Source: Cesiribacter sp. SM1
GTDB taxonomy: Bacteria; Bacteroidota; Bacteroidia; Cytophagales; Cyclobacteriaceae
Length of the DNA: 64,000 nucleotides
Direction of reading: 5' to 3'
Assembly: GCF_020178975.1 (NCBI RefSeq)
Contig: NZ_JAHXBU010000045.1
Span: 62,001-126,000 of the forward strand
A program made the translations under genes and the position numbers. The notes beneath the pieces were generated by a model. The model worked only from the letters and a program-made list of their open reading frames with translations. It did no database searches and was not told the DNA's origin. Positions within the stretch are counted from its first letter, which is position 1. Each line of letters opens with the position of its first letter. Below are positions 27,226 through 35,632 of the stretch, piece after piece.

Positions 27226-27789
27226 ATGCTAAAAATGAAAGTACTTGTTTTACATGGCTCCCTGGAGAACAGGCCCGAGTCTGCAGAAATGCGTGTGATC
27301 AGCCACCTGGTACAGGCTGTGCAGCAAAAAGGATTAACAGCTGTTCGGCTGGAACTGTCAGAAGCGCAAATCCCTCTTTTCAATCCTACCTCCCCAGCTG
27401 TACCAGAGGCTGTAATCAGCATGTGCCAGACCCTGAAGGCTGCGGATGTCCATATCTGGTTTACGCCGCTATACCACGGCAGCATGACGGGCGCCCTCAA
27501 AAATGCACTCGACTGGGTGGAACTTACCAGCGCAGATCCCAGCCCATACCTTACTGGTAAGATCGTAGCCCTTACCTGCCTTTCAGATGGCCTGCACGCC
27601 CTGCAGGGAATTAATGCCATGGATGCAGTGGCCAAATCGCTGCGTGCCTGGGTGCTGCCCTTTTCAGTTCCGGTAATAAAACCAAGCCTGTTTGAAACAG
27701 ACGGCACTACCATTACCGACTACTACAAAAGTAAATTTGATCAGCTCATTAGTATGCTCGCAGCCTCGGGAAAGCTTCTGCAGGCTTAG
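27226..27789 (+). CDS. NADPH-dependent FMN reductase family protein
   Basis: This 187-residue flavodoxin-like protein has a nucleotide-binding start MKVLVLHGSLENRPESAE (GSxR-like phosphate loop as GSLENRP) and the family motif FTPLYHGSMTGALKNALDW, which places FMN. It ends in a helix without membrane features. Enzymes of this group reduce FMN or quinones with NADPH; SsuE-type members feed flavin-dependent monooxygenases. The start at 27226 (MLKMKV) or 27235 cannot be separated. It follows the Crp/Fnr gene by 116 bases in the same direction and could be under the same regulator. Confidence 0.88.
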   Translation: MLKMKVLVLHGSLENRPESAEMRVISHLVQAVQQKGLTAVRLELSEAQIPLFNPTSPAVPEAVISMCQTLKAADVHIWFTPLYHGSMTGALKNALDWVELTSADPSPYLTGKIVALTCLSDGLHALQGINAMDAVAKSLRAWVLPFSVPVIKPSLFETDGTTITDYYKSKFDQLISMLAASGKLLQA

Positions 27790-28007
27790 GCATTAATAGT
27801 ATAATGTGCATTAGGCTGGCGGGTATTCAGCCTATTGAATTATACTGTAGATGCTACCAATGCATTCACCAACACAGCTAAGCCGCCTTGTGATAAAGCC
27901 AGCTCCGGCTGTTGATCATTAAGCCTTGTGGACGCTTTTTTAAACCGCTGTAGCAAGCTATCGCAGGGCAACCCCGCTATGCTTCCCGGCGATATACTAA
28001 TTCTTTA

Positions 28008-28538
28008 ATGAGTATACAGATGGAAACAAACCCGCTTATTCTCACCCTTTCCCTGGATGAAGAAGCCTCGGCTTACTTTACAGCTTTACGGGATAAGCAC
28101 TTCCCGCCGGAGCGTAATTTCCTGAAAGCGCATTTGACCCTGTTCCACAAGCTCACGATGGAAAGAGTAATGCTGCAGGAAACCTTGTCAGAGCTTACCC
28201 TTCAGCAAAGCCAGATGCTGCTCCAGGTGGCCGGACCACAAAGCATTGGAAACGGTGTGGCATATAAAATCATCAGCAGCGAGCTGCAACAACTGCACAA
28301 GCACCTGCAGCAAAAGTGGCAGCCTTTTCTTTCTCCCCAGGACAAACAAAAGCTAAGGCCCCACATTACCATTCAGAATAAAGTAGCACCGGCCGTTGCC
28401 AGGCAGCTACAGGAAAATTTAGCAGAAAGCTTCAGCCCTTTTACAATCAGGGGAACGGGTTTAAGCCTGTGGGAATATCTCGGTGGCCCCTGGAAACACT
28501 ACAGAGAATTCAGCTTTCAGGCACAGCCATTGTCCTGA
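28008..28538 (+). CDS. 2'-5' RNA ligase-like (2H phosphoesterase) protein
   Basis: This 176-residue protein has two HxT motifs of the 2H phosphoesterase superfamily: His42-Leu-Thr44 (AHLTLFHKL) and His119-Ile-Thr121 (PHITIQNK). Family members include ThpR-type RNA 2',3'-cyclic phosphodiesterases and YjcG-like proteins. The enzyme is cytosolic with no extra domains. The start at 28008 gives MSIQMETNP; a second ATG at 28020 is also possible. It is monocistronic as far as can be seen, with 207 bases before the next small gene. Confidence 0.85.
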   Translation: MSIQMETNPLILTLSLDEEASAYFTALRDKHFPPERNFLKAHLTLFHKLTMERVMLQETLSELTLQQSQMLLQVAGPQSIGNGVAYKIISSELQQLHKHLQQKWQPFLSPQDKQKLRPHITIQNKVAPAVARQLQENLAESFSPFTIRGTGLSLWEYLGGPWKHYREFSFQAQPLS

Positions 28539-28745
28539 TCCGGCAACAGCCCTAACACATCCAGATCAAACCTTAAGCCAGTGATTTCATGGAATGGGCC
28601 TTTCATATAACATTAAGTCGAAGAACAGAAGGCGGGGCATAAAACAGGAATTTTGTAAACCTTCCCCTTATTTGTATAAAGCACAGCCTGCTGAGCCATG
28701 ATAACTTTGTATCATCAAATAAACATTACCACAATAACAAAGATC

Positions 28746-28865
28746 ATGGACCAGACTATTAAAACAAGCAATTGCAGCAGTTCAACCTGCTCTTGTGAGA
28801 TGTGCAACTGTGGAAGCAGCTGTACTGGTAAAGCATGCTCCTGTGGATGCTCCTGCTGCAGTTAG
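28746..28865 (+). CDS. Small cysteine-rich metallothionein-like protein
   Basis: This open frame of 40 codons (39 residues) begins MDQTIKTSNC and is missed by ORF searches with common length cut-offs. It has 11 cysteines (positions 10, 15, 17, 20, 22, 26, 31, 33, 35, 37 and 38) in CxC, CxxC and CC patterns, no aromatic residues and many Ser/Gly, like a metallothionein. Such proteins bind Zn, Cu or Cd through thiolate clusters. A -7-like TAACTTTG lies at 28702-28709, and the stop is 108 bases before a GNAT gene with its own cysteine-rich tail. I recognise no named family (BmtA and SmtA have a different pattern with His), so the name is descriptive. The frame is short, but its composition is far from random. 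Confidence 0.75.
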   Translation: MDQTIKTSNCSSSTCSCEMCNCGSSCTGKACSCGCSCCS

Positions 28866-28973
28866 CCCCCATTTGCCCTCACTGCCAACCATTAACTTAA
28901 TCCCAGAGCTGCTGCAATCCCAAAGTTAGGGAAGCCTACAGCCCACCTATTGAACAGATTAACGCTCCCACCA

Positions 28974-29642
28974 ATGTTATACTACTTTACCAAACAAGAT
29001 GAATTATCTCCACTCCCCACAGTACAGGGGCTGGAAATACAGGAAGTTGACGATCCCCGGCTGATGTCCGTATTAGGGCAGATATCCCTGGAGGAAGCAC
29101 GTAAGCGGTTCGCAAACGAACATAAAGCATACGTAGCCTACCTGCACCAGGTACCTGCTGCCTTTGGCTGGATGGCCATGGGAAAAGCCAGGATCGGTGA
29201 GCTGAACCACGAGTTTATTCTGCCGCTCAGCCATCGCTATTTATGGAATTTCAGAACGCTGCCAGACTTCCGTGGGCTTGGTATTTACCCGCAACTGCTC
29301 CAGTATATCATAGCTTCAGAAAAAGCCCACAGCGACTGCTTCTGGATCATGCATGCACCTGAAAATAACGCATCACAAAGAGGCATTCGTAAGGCTGGCT
29401 TTAAGCTTGTTGGCAAGGTATCTGTTGTAGAGGGTAGCGAGGTGATTTTTACTGAAGAGGGAGATGAGGTAGCGCTCCATGATGCATTGGATACTTTTAG
29501 TTTCATAAAATCAGAAAAGCAGGCAGCCAGCTGCTGGAATTGCAGCAGCCCCTACCTGGTGAACAGAAAAAAGGAATGTTGCTGCAAGTCTGATAACAGG
29601 GAATGTACGCACCATTTATATCAGGTAATCCATACGGTATAA
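28974..29642 (+). CDS. GNAT-like acetyltransferase with cysteine-rich C-terminal tail
   Basis: Starting at the ATG at 28974 (a TTG at 28950 is an alternative) gives 222 residues. Residues about 60-165 form a GNAT fold: the acetyl-CoA loop is DFRGLGIYPQLLQYII (R-G-x-G-I-Y), followed by the late strand with ENNASQRGIRKAGF. The tail, about 186-214, has six Cys (187, 190, 202-204, 211) and two His (213-214), including CxxC and CCC, which looks like a metal-binding or zinc-ribbon-like extension not usual for GNATs. The gene follows the cysteine-rich small protein and precedes a second GNAT by 28 bases. The acetyl acceptor is unknown. Confidence 0.8.
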   Translation: MLYYFTKQDELSPLPTVQGLEIQEVDDPRLMSVLGQISLEEARKRFANEHKAYVAYLHQVPAAFGWMAMGKARIGELNHEFILPLSHRYLWNFRTLPDFRGLGIYPQLLQYIIASEKAHSDCFWIMHAPENNASQRGIRKAGFKLVGKVSVVEGSEVIFTEEGDEVALHDALDTFSFIKSEKQAASCWNCSSPYLVNRKKECCCKSDNRECTHHLYQVIHTV

Positions 29643-29670
29643 AATTCAGAACCTTCTCCCCTTAACAGCC

Positions 29671-30120
29671 ATGAGCATTACCATAAGAAAAGTTACCGAA
29701 CAGGATACCGATGCTTTCCTGGAGATGATGAAAGCACTGGCTACCTATCATCACCAGCTGGAATTTGTGAAAATTGACAGGGAAACATTTATTCAGCATA
29801 CCTTTAGAGAAAACCCCATTATTGGAGCCTGTGTCGCTGAGAAAGACGGAGTACTGATAGGCTATGTATCATACACTAAAAATTTTTCCATCTGGGCAGG
29901 CAGCGTGTACCTGAACATCGACGATGTATTTGTAAAGCAGGAGTACAGAAGCACCGGTGTTGGCGAACGCATGATGAATTTTGTAAAGCAAGAAACCCGG
30001 GCTGATGGGATAAACATGATCCGGTGGGAATCAGAAAAAGACAATCATAAAGCCATCAGGTTCTATGAGCGGCTTGGTGCCAGCCTGCGGGTGAAAGCCA
30101 TCTTTATGTGGTCCGTTTAA
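29671..30120 (+). CDS. GNAT family N-acetyltransferase
   Basis: This is a 149-residue minimal GNAT. The acetyl-CoA motif is VFVKQEYRSTGVGERMMNFV (R-S-T-G-V-G), preceded by YLNIDD as the central strand and followed by W-E-S-E-K-D-N-H-K-A-I-R-F-Y-E-R-L-G-A, the usual motif B of polyamine/diamine-like acetyltransferases. The closest general look is to spermidine/spermine N1-acetyltransferase-like (SSAT) proteins, but the substrate is not shown. It follows the cysteine-tailed GNAT by 28 bases, so the two are likely co-transcribed. Confidence 0.88.
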   Translation: MSITIRKVTEQDTDAFLEMMKALATYHHQLEFVKIDRETFIQHTFRENPIIGACVAEKDGVLIGYVSYTKNFSIWAGSVYLNIDDVFVKQEYRSTGVGERMMNFVKQETRADGINMIRWESEKDNHKAIRFYERLGASLRVKAIFMWSV

Positions 30121-30152
30121 AGCCTGCAGAATTTTACCAGTACCCGTGAACA

Positions 30153-30201
30153 CCCTAAGCTCAAAGCCAGTGGTATGCTCCTTGCTGAAAGAAGCTTAGG
30201 G
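30153..30201 (+). terminator. Stem-loop terminator after the GNAT pair
   Basis: CCCTAAGCT (30153-30161) pairs perfectly with AGCTTAGGG (30193-30201) around a 31-base loop, followed directly by TTTTG. The loop is long, so strength is uncertain. Confidence 0.45.
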
Positions 30202-30362
30202 TTTTGCCAAAAACCAGGGAATGCAGCTTCCCCGGGCAGGCAAAATGGGAAGGGATTAGCACTTATCAGAAAATTATGTAAATCATTGCTAAAAATCTGT
30301 AACAGGTTAAGGCTGGTATCTGCCGAATTTTGAAACAGATATTTTTTTTAACAGCAACGGCA

Positions 30363-30932
30363 ATGACGAGTGAAATCTTAATCAAAGGCATGGTTTGCAA
30401 CAGATGTATTACTGTTCTGAAAGCAGACCTGGAAAAAACAGGATTAACCGTTAAGGAGATCAGCATGGGCCGGGTAGTGTTTGACGGCGAAATAGATGAG
30501 CAGATGCATCAGCAGATCAGGAGCCTGCTCCTGGGCCTGGAGTTTGATCTGTTGATCGACCGGCAGACTAAGCTTATTCAACAGATCAAGGAAATCATCA
30601 ATACAACATTAGACACCGCCGTTCATGGAGCTGAAACCAGGCTAAAGCTCTCCAGGGTGCTGGCAGATAAAATGAACCTTGGATACAGCTCGCTAAGTGA
30701 GATCTTTTCCCGCTCAGAAGGCATTACCATAGAGCAGTACGTAATCCGGAGAAGGCTTGCGAAAGTAAAGGAACTACTGAAATTTACTGACAGCACCCTT
30801 ACAGAAATCGCCTATCTTACAGGCTTCAGCAGCGTGCATCACTTGTCAAAACATTTCAAAGACCTCACTGGGGTTTCACCCTCTCAGTATCGCCTAAAAA
30901 CAAACACAGCCCCGGAACTTTGTGCTGCCTGA
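30363..30932 (+). CDS. HMA-domain/AraC fusion transcriptional regulator
   Basis: From the ATG at 30363 the protein has 189 residues (a TTG at 30330 would add 11). Residues 1-70 look like a heavy-metal-associated ferredoxin-like fold with the GMxCxxC motif (GMVCNRC, Cys12 and Cys15) and a beta-alpha-beta-beta pattern. A helical linker leads to an AraC/XylS double HTH (about 90-180; EQYVIRRRLAKVKELL, then LTEIAYLTGFSSVHHLSKHFKDLTGVSPSQYR). This arrangement suggests a metal-responsive (perhaps copper) activator, which is inference from domain content. It lies close after the cysteine-rich protein and the GNAT genes, separated by a terminator-like hairpin, so it may control them. Confidence 0.85.
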   Translation: MTSEILIKGMVCNRCITVLKADLEKTGLTVKEISMGRVVFDGEIDEQMHQQIRSLLLGLEFDLLIDRQTKLIQQIKEIINTTLDTAVHGAETRLKLSRVLADKMNLGYSSLSEIFSRSEGITIEQYVIRRRLAKVKELLKFTDSTLTEIAYLTGFSSVHHLSKHFKDLTGVSPSQYRLKTNTAPELCAA

Positions 30933-31336
30933 TGTTTTCAGGTGCCTGGTGGGCTTACTCATTTGGCTATGCCAGCCACGCAGCGGGTGTATCTTCCTTT
31001 TTTCTACATAGTCATACCTGAGCTGCACCTAAAGAAAAAACCAGCCCTCTCTCCTCTTTAGTACCAGCCGCCAATCTTCCCCTTCCACTGAAGGGCTTAG
31101 CTTGTTTTGCGGCTGGTGTGTGCTTTTCTCCAACAACTTTCCGGATATAATCATGCACTCCTTACTACCCGAGGGAGTGCATGGCTATGCACACGTTCAT
31201 CAGCAGAAACACTGCTCCAGAATTGTATAAATCTCTCCGATTATTTTGTAAAGTCTCCGCTCAGGCCTCACCCTAACTTTGTGATATCAAAAGCAAATAC
31301 TACACCCCAAAACTTCATAGTTCAATACCTATCCCC
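30933..31336. other. Intergenic, likely promoter region of TonB-receptor operon
   Basis: This 404-base region is without a convincing gene. A -7-like TAACTTTG is at 31274-31281, 55 bases before the receptor ATG; a TTTG at 31245-31248 is 25 bases further up, a little too far for the usual spacing. No riboswitch-like fold was recognised. Confidence 0.4.
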
Positions 31337-33679
31337 ATGAAAAAGCAATTTTTAATTCTACAAGGGCTACTACTTTTGCTCTGCCTGATGATCGGGCCAG
31401 CAGTTGCCCAGGAGAAAGTAACCATCAGCGGTTATGTAAAAGACCATGCCTCAGGTGAGGGCCTTATTGGTGCTGCAGTTACCATACAGGAGCAGCCTGG
31501 TGTAGGCGTAATAACAAACGAGTATGGCTTCTACTCATTCACGCTTCCAAAAGGAAACTACACCCTGCTCTACAATTACCTTGGTTACACTACCACCTCC
31601 AGGCCGCTTGCTTTAACTACCAGCCTGCAGCTGGATGTTGAACTAAAGGAAAATATCTCTTCACTGAATGAAGTGGTGATTACCTCCCGGAAAGAAGATG
31701 AAAACGTGCGCAGTATGGAAATGAGCACGCAAAAAGTAAGAATGGAAGAAATCAAAACCCTGCCTGCTCTTTTTGGTGAGGTTGATGTGGTGAAAGTAGT
31801 ACAGATGATGCCTGGCGTACAAACTGCCGGCGAAGGCACCTCTGGCTTTTATGTTAGGGGTGGCGGTGCAGATCAGAACCTGATTCTGCTGGATGAGGCC
31901 CCTGTATACAATGCTTCGCACCTGATGGGCTTCTTCTCGGTATTTAATGCTGATGCCATTAAGGATGTGCAGCTTTACAAAGGCGCTGTTCCTGCCCAGC
32001 ATGGCGGGCGCCTTTCGTCGCTGCTCGATATACGCATGAAAGAGGGAAACAACAAAAGACTGGCTGTTTCCGGTGGCATTGGTACCATCTCCAGCCGCCT
32101 TACTGTTGAGGCACCCATTGTGCAGGATAAAAGCTCCTTTATGCTATCGGGCCGCCGAACCTATGCAGATCTTTTCTTTAAGCTCAGCAGCGACGAGAAC
32201 ATCAAGAACAACAAGCTCTACTTTTACGACCTGAACGCAAAGCTGAACTATACCCTCAACAAGAACAACAGGTTGTTTATATCGGGCTACTTTGGCCGTG
32301 ATGTAGCCGGCACAAATGACTTTTTGATGAACTGGGGCAATGCAACCGCTACCCTGCGCTGGAATCACCTTTTCAGCGACAGGCTGTTCTCCAACACTAC
32401 CTTTATCTTTTCAGACTTTGATTATGCCATTGGCTCCAAAGAAAAAGAATCAGAATTTACCTGGAAATCTAAAATCATTGACTGGGGGCTAAAACATGAT
32501 TACACCTACTTTCTGAATCCGAAAAACCAGCTACGGTTTGGCCTGCAGGCTACCTACCATAACTTTAAGCCTGCCGAGGTAACGCCCGGTGAGTTTTCCT
32601 ATGTATCCGAAATTAAGCTGAATAGCACCAATGCATTTGAAGGTGCGCTGTACCTAAGCAACGAACAGCAGCTCACAAACCGCTTAACACTGGACTATGG
32701 TCTGCGCCTATCCAGCTTTACAAATGTAGGTCCGGGTAAAGTATATAAGTATGATGAGGCCTTTGAAACACCGATAGATACTGTACAATACAGGCGCTTT
32801 GAGAAAATTAAATCATACGGAGGACTGGAACCCCGGATTGCCGCAAAATACGAGCTTAACAGCCTAAGCTCCCTGAAAGCCTCCTACAACCGCAGCCTGC
32901 AGTACCTGCACCAGGTATCAAATACAGCATCGGCCATGCCCTTCGATGTGTGGATTCCCAGCAGCACCTATGTAAAGCCACAGCTGGCAGATCAGGTAGC
33001 AGCTGGCTATTTCCGCAACTTTAACGACAATATGTTCGAGGCATCTGTGGAGGTGTATTATAAATGGATGGACAACCAGATTGACTACAGGGACTATGCT
33101 GAAATTCTGCTGAACGACCAGCTGGAAACAGAATTACTGCATGGCACTGGCAAGGCTTATGGAGCAGAGTTTTACCTGCGTAAACAGAAAGGACTCTTAA
33201 CAGGCTGGCTTAGCTATACCTTATCCAAAACAGAACGCACGGTGCCTGGCATTAATGGTGGTAACCCCTACCCCTTGCGTTACGACCGCCGCCATTCCGG
33301 CAATGTGGTGCTGAGCTACCAGTTAAGCCCTACAATAAACATTGGTGCCAACTGGGTGTATGCCACCGGGGGTGCGGTTACCATGCCTGTAGGACGTTAC
33401 GAGTACAATGGAAAAACCTACCCCATATATTCTGAAAGAAACGGCTACCGCCTGCCAGACTACCACCGCCTGGACCTCTCTGCCACCTACCAGAAGCGGG
33501 GCAGCGAATCTAAGAGGTACAACAGCAGCTGGACGCTCTCTGTCTACAATATGTACTCCCGTAAAAATGCCTTCTCTGTGTACTTCCGTGAAAACGAAGA
33601 CGACAGAAGCAAAACCGAGGCAGTAAAAATGTACCTGTTCGGCATCATTCCTTCCCTAACCTACAACTTCAACTTTTAA
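31337..33679 (+). CDS. TonB-dependent receptor with CarboxypepD_reg-like N-domain (second copy)
   Basis: This is a 780-residue outer-membrane receptor with signal peptide (1-24), CarboxypepD_reg-like domain (VTISGYVKDHASGEGLIGA, about 28-105), plug domain (with YVRGGGADQNLILLDEAPVYNASH up to about 230) and barrel ending in NFNF. It is the paralogue of the receptor at 8712-11045, with the plug region, the FISGYFGRD loop and the final third nearly alike and the extracellular loops more divergent. It is followed after 18 bases by its DUF4249 partner. The substrate is unknown; no SusD-like, transporter or glycoside hydrolase gene accompanies it. Confidence 0.92.
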   Translation: MKKQFLILQGLLLLLCLMIGPAVAQEKVTISGYVKDHASGEGLIGAAVTIQEQPGVGVITNEYGFYSFTLPKGNYTLLYNYLGYTTTSRPLALTTSLQLDVELKENISSLNEVVITSRKEDENVRSMEMSTQKVRMEEIKTLPALFGEVDVVKVVQMMPGVQTAGEGTSGFYVRGGGADQNLILLDEAPVYNASHLMGFFSVFNADAIKDVQLYKGAVPAQHGGRLSSLLDIRMKEGNNKRLAVSGGIGTISSRLTVEAPIVQDKSSFMLSGRRTYADLFFKLSSDENIKNNKLYFYDLNAKLNYTLNKNNRLFISGYFGRDVAGTNDFLMNWGNATATLRWNHLFSDRLFSNTTFIFSDFDYAIGSKEKESEFTWKSKIIDWGLKHDYTYFLNPKNQLRFGLQATYHNFKPAEVTPGEFSYVSEIKLNSTNAFEGALYLSNEQQLTNRLTLDYGLRLSSFTNVGPGKVYKYDEAFETPIDTVQYRRFEKIKSYGGLEPRIAAKYELNSLSSLKASYNRSLQYLHQVSNTASAMPFDVWIPSSTYVKPQLADQVAAGYFRNFNDNMFEASVEVYYKWMDNQIDYRDYAEILLNDQLETELLHGTGKAYGAEFYLRKQKGLLTGWLSYTLSKTERTVPGINGGNPYPLRYDRRHSGNVVLSYQLSPTINIGANWVYATGGAVTMPVGRYEYNGKTYPIYSERNGYRLPDYHRLDLSATYQKRGSESKRYNSSWTLSVYNMYSRKNAFSVYFRENEDDRSKTEAVKMYLFGIIPSLTYNFNF

Positions 33680-33697
33680 CCTCTATCCACAACCAAC

Positions 33698-34492
33698 ATG
33701 AAAAAGTATATCCTGATAAGCCTGAGCCTGCTTAACTTTATATTCAGCAGCTGCGAAGAAGTAATAGAATATAAACTGGACACCGCCGATGCCAGGCTGG
33801 TAGTGGAAGGCCTCATCACCGACCAGCCCGGGCCATACCAGCTGCGCATTTCCAACAGCAGGGGCTACCTGGAAGAAGGCAGCACCGCCGGTGTGAACGG
33901 CGCCCTGGTAATTATTTCTGACAGTGAAGGCACCACCGATACACTTACACAGGTAAATGACGGCCTCTACCAGACCACTAAGCTGCAGGGCAAAGCAGGC
34001 AACACCTACTATCTAAAAGCACTCGTAAACGGAGAAACTTATACTGCGCAAAGCTATATGCCCGCTGTTGCACCTCTCGACTCCCTAACGTTTGAATACA
34101 AAGCAGATGGTCATATGCAGGAGGAAGGTTACTACCCTTACATTCACTTTGGCGACCCTGCCGGTAAAGGCAATTTCTACCGCTGGAATGTATACATTAA
34201 TGGCGAACTGGCACCCGATGAACTGGCCGTGCTAAACGACGATCTGTATGATGGCAGCTATGGCCATGCCAGCATGCAATTTGCCCTGAAGCCAGGAGAT
34301 AAGCTAAGGGTAGAGATGTACGGAGTGGATAAACCCGCCTACGAATTCTGGTACGCACTGGTAAACCAGCAGAATTCTACAGGCAGCCCTTTTGAAAGCA
34401 CACCGGCCAACGCTCCCGGCAATATCAGCAATGGAGCCATGGGCTACTTTGGAGCCTCTGCAGTAACCGTTGCCGAAGGAGTGGCAGAATAA
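33698..34492 (+). CDS. DUF4249 lipoprotein (second copy)
   Basis: This 264-residue lipoprotein has signal FIFSSCEEVIEYKLD (Cys about 19) and then the DUF4249 opening ARLVVEGLITDQPGPYQLRIS. It is paralogous to the protein at 11056-11856 and likewise directly follows its TonB receptor, with an 18-base gap. The C-terminal end (NISNGAMGYFGAS) also matches the first copy (NITGGALGYFSAHS). The duplicated unit therefore comprises both genes. No function has been shown for the family. Confidence 0.9.
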   Translation: MKKYILISLSLLNFIFSSCEEVIEYKLDTADARLVVEGLITDQPGPYQLRISNSRGYLEEGSTAGVNGALVIISDSEGTTDTLTQVNDGLYQTTKLQGKAGNTYYLKALVNGETYTAQSYMPAVAPLDSLTFEYKADGHMQEEGYYPYIHFGDPAGKGNFYRWNVYINGELAPDELAVLNDDLYDGSYGHASMQFALKPGDKLRVEMYGVDKPAYEFWYALVNQQNSTGSPFESTPANAPGNISNGAMGYFGASAVTVAEGVAE

Positions 34493-34671
34493 TTTAATAA
34501 TCTGCCAGCCACGCAAAGTCCTGCTTAGCTGTACCTGCGGGCTGTTCAAAATTGAATAGTGATTTAGTAGCTACTACTCTTTTTCCCCTCTCGATATGCT
34601 TGCTGTGCTTTAGCGCATTTTGTAGCTTTCCCGAAAGGGCTTCACCTGCCACAACACCTTTTTTACATGCT

Positions 34672-35583
34672 ATGGATAGTTTGAAAACACAGATCGACCA
34701 GCAGCTACGGTACAACAGTACAAAAAACCTGTTCTGCATTGAGTCGCAAAGTAGGCTTGGATTTTCTTCAGCAACAGTTTCCTACATAAAAGAGCACTTT
34801 GCTGCACTAATCAATTTAAGCAAACAGGAAGAAGAAGTGCTTGTAGACTACCTGGCAGATAAAGCCCTTGAATCACTTTGCCGGGTAAACCAATTTTATT
34901 ACTTCAGCAGTTCAGACAGGCTTGCACTGAAAGGTATTTATGTAGAGATGCTCGCAGCCATCATGCAGCTGCCTGCCCGGGCTATTGCAAATGGATTAGC
35001 GGATATAGCAAAGCAGCACTACCAGGCACTGCAGGCCTGGGTAAAAAGATCTAACCCTTTTGCCAAAACACTTTATGCTTCAACAGAGCCTTACCTTGAG
35101 CAGGAAGTTGTTTGCGGAGAATACGCTGCACGCACACAACTACAATTGTTAGCTATAGACATCCACACTTTGCAGGAGCCTGTACTAGACCTGGGTTGCG
35201 GGCAGCAGGCTTACCTGGTAAAGCATCTTAAAGCTGCAGGTCTTGAGGCATTTGGAGTTGACAGACTTGCCACAGCAACAAACTATTTACATAAAGCAGA
35301 CTGGTTTGAGTTTGATTTGTCAGGCAGGAGCTGGGGAACCATCATCAGCAACATTGGATTTTCAAACCACTTCCTGCACCACCACCTCCGCGTAGATGGG
35401 GACTACACCAGGTATGCGCTGCGGTATATGGAGATTCTTCGTTCTCTGAAAGTGGGAGGGGCGTTTTATTACGCCCCTGATCTTCCCTTTATTGAGCAGT
35501 ACCTCGATCCAGCAAAATTCAGGATCTCTAAAACCGCCGTGGCAGGTACTGCGCACTGGGCTACAAAGGTTGTAAAGCTCTAG
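34672..35583 (+). CDS. Class I SAM-dependent methyltransferase-like protein
   Basis: From the ATG at 34672 the protein has 303 residues (a TTG at 34552 would add 40). The C-terminal half (about 150-300) has the Rossmann-type motif I, VLDLGCGQQAYLVKHLKAAGL, an acidic end of strand 2 (GVDR) and a following GTIISNIGFSNHFLHH motif IV area, indicating S-adenosylmethionine binding. The N-terminal half is helical with no match that I know. The substrate is unknown; it has no operon partners except perhaps the hydrolase 50 bases downstream. Probably cytosolic. Confidence 0.7.
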   Translation: MDSLKTQIDQQLRYNSTKNLFCIESQSRLGFSSATVSYIKEHFAALINLSKQEEEVLVDYLADKALESLCRVNQFYYFSSSDRLALKGIYVEMLAAIMQLPARAIANGLADIAKQHYQALQAWVKRSNPFAKTLYASTEPYLEQEVVCGEYAARTQLQLLAIDIHTLQEPVLDLGCGQQAYLVKHLKAAGLEAFGVDRLATATNYLHKADWFEFDLSGRSWGTIISNIGFSNHFLHHHLRVDGDYTRYALRYMEILRSLKVGGAFYYAPDLPFIEQYLDPAKFRISKTAVAGTAHWATKVVKL

Positions 35584-35632
35584 TTTCAGTAGGGGTTACC
35601 TGCATACTTACATTAAATCAAAAAAAACAGAA

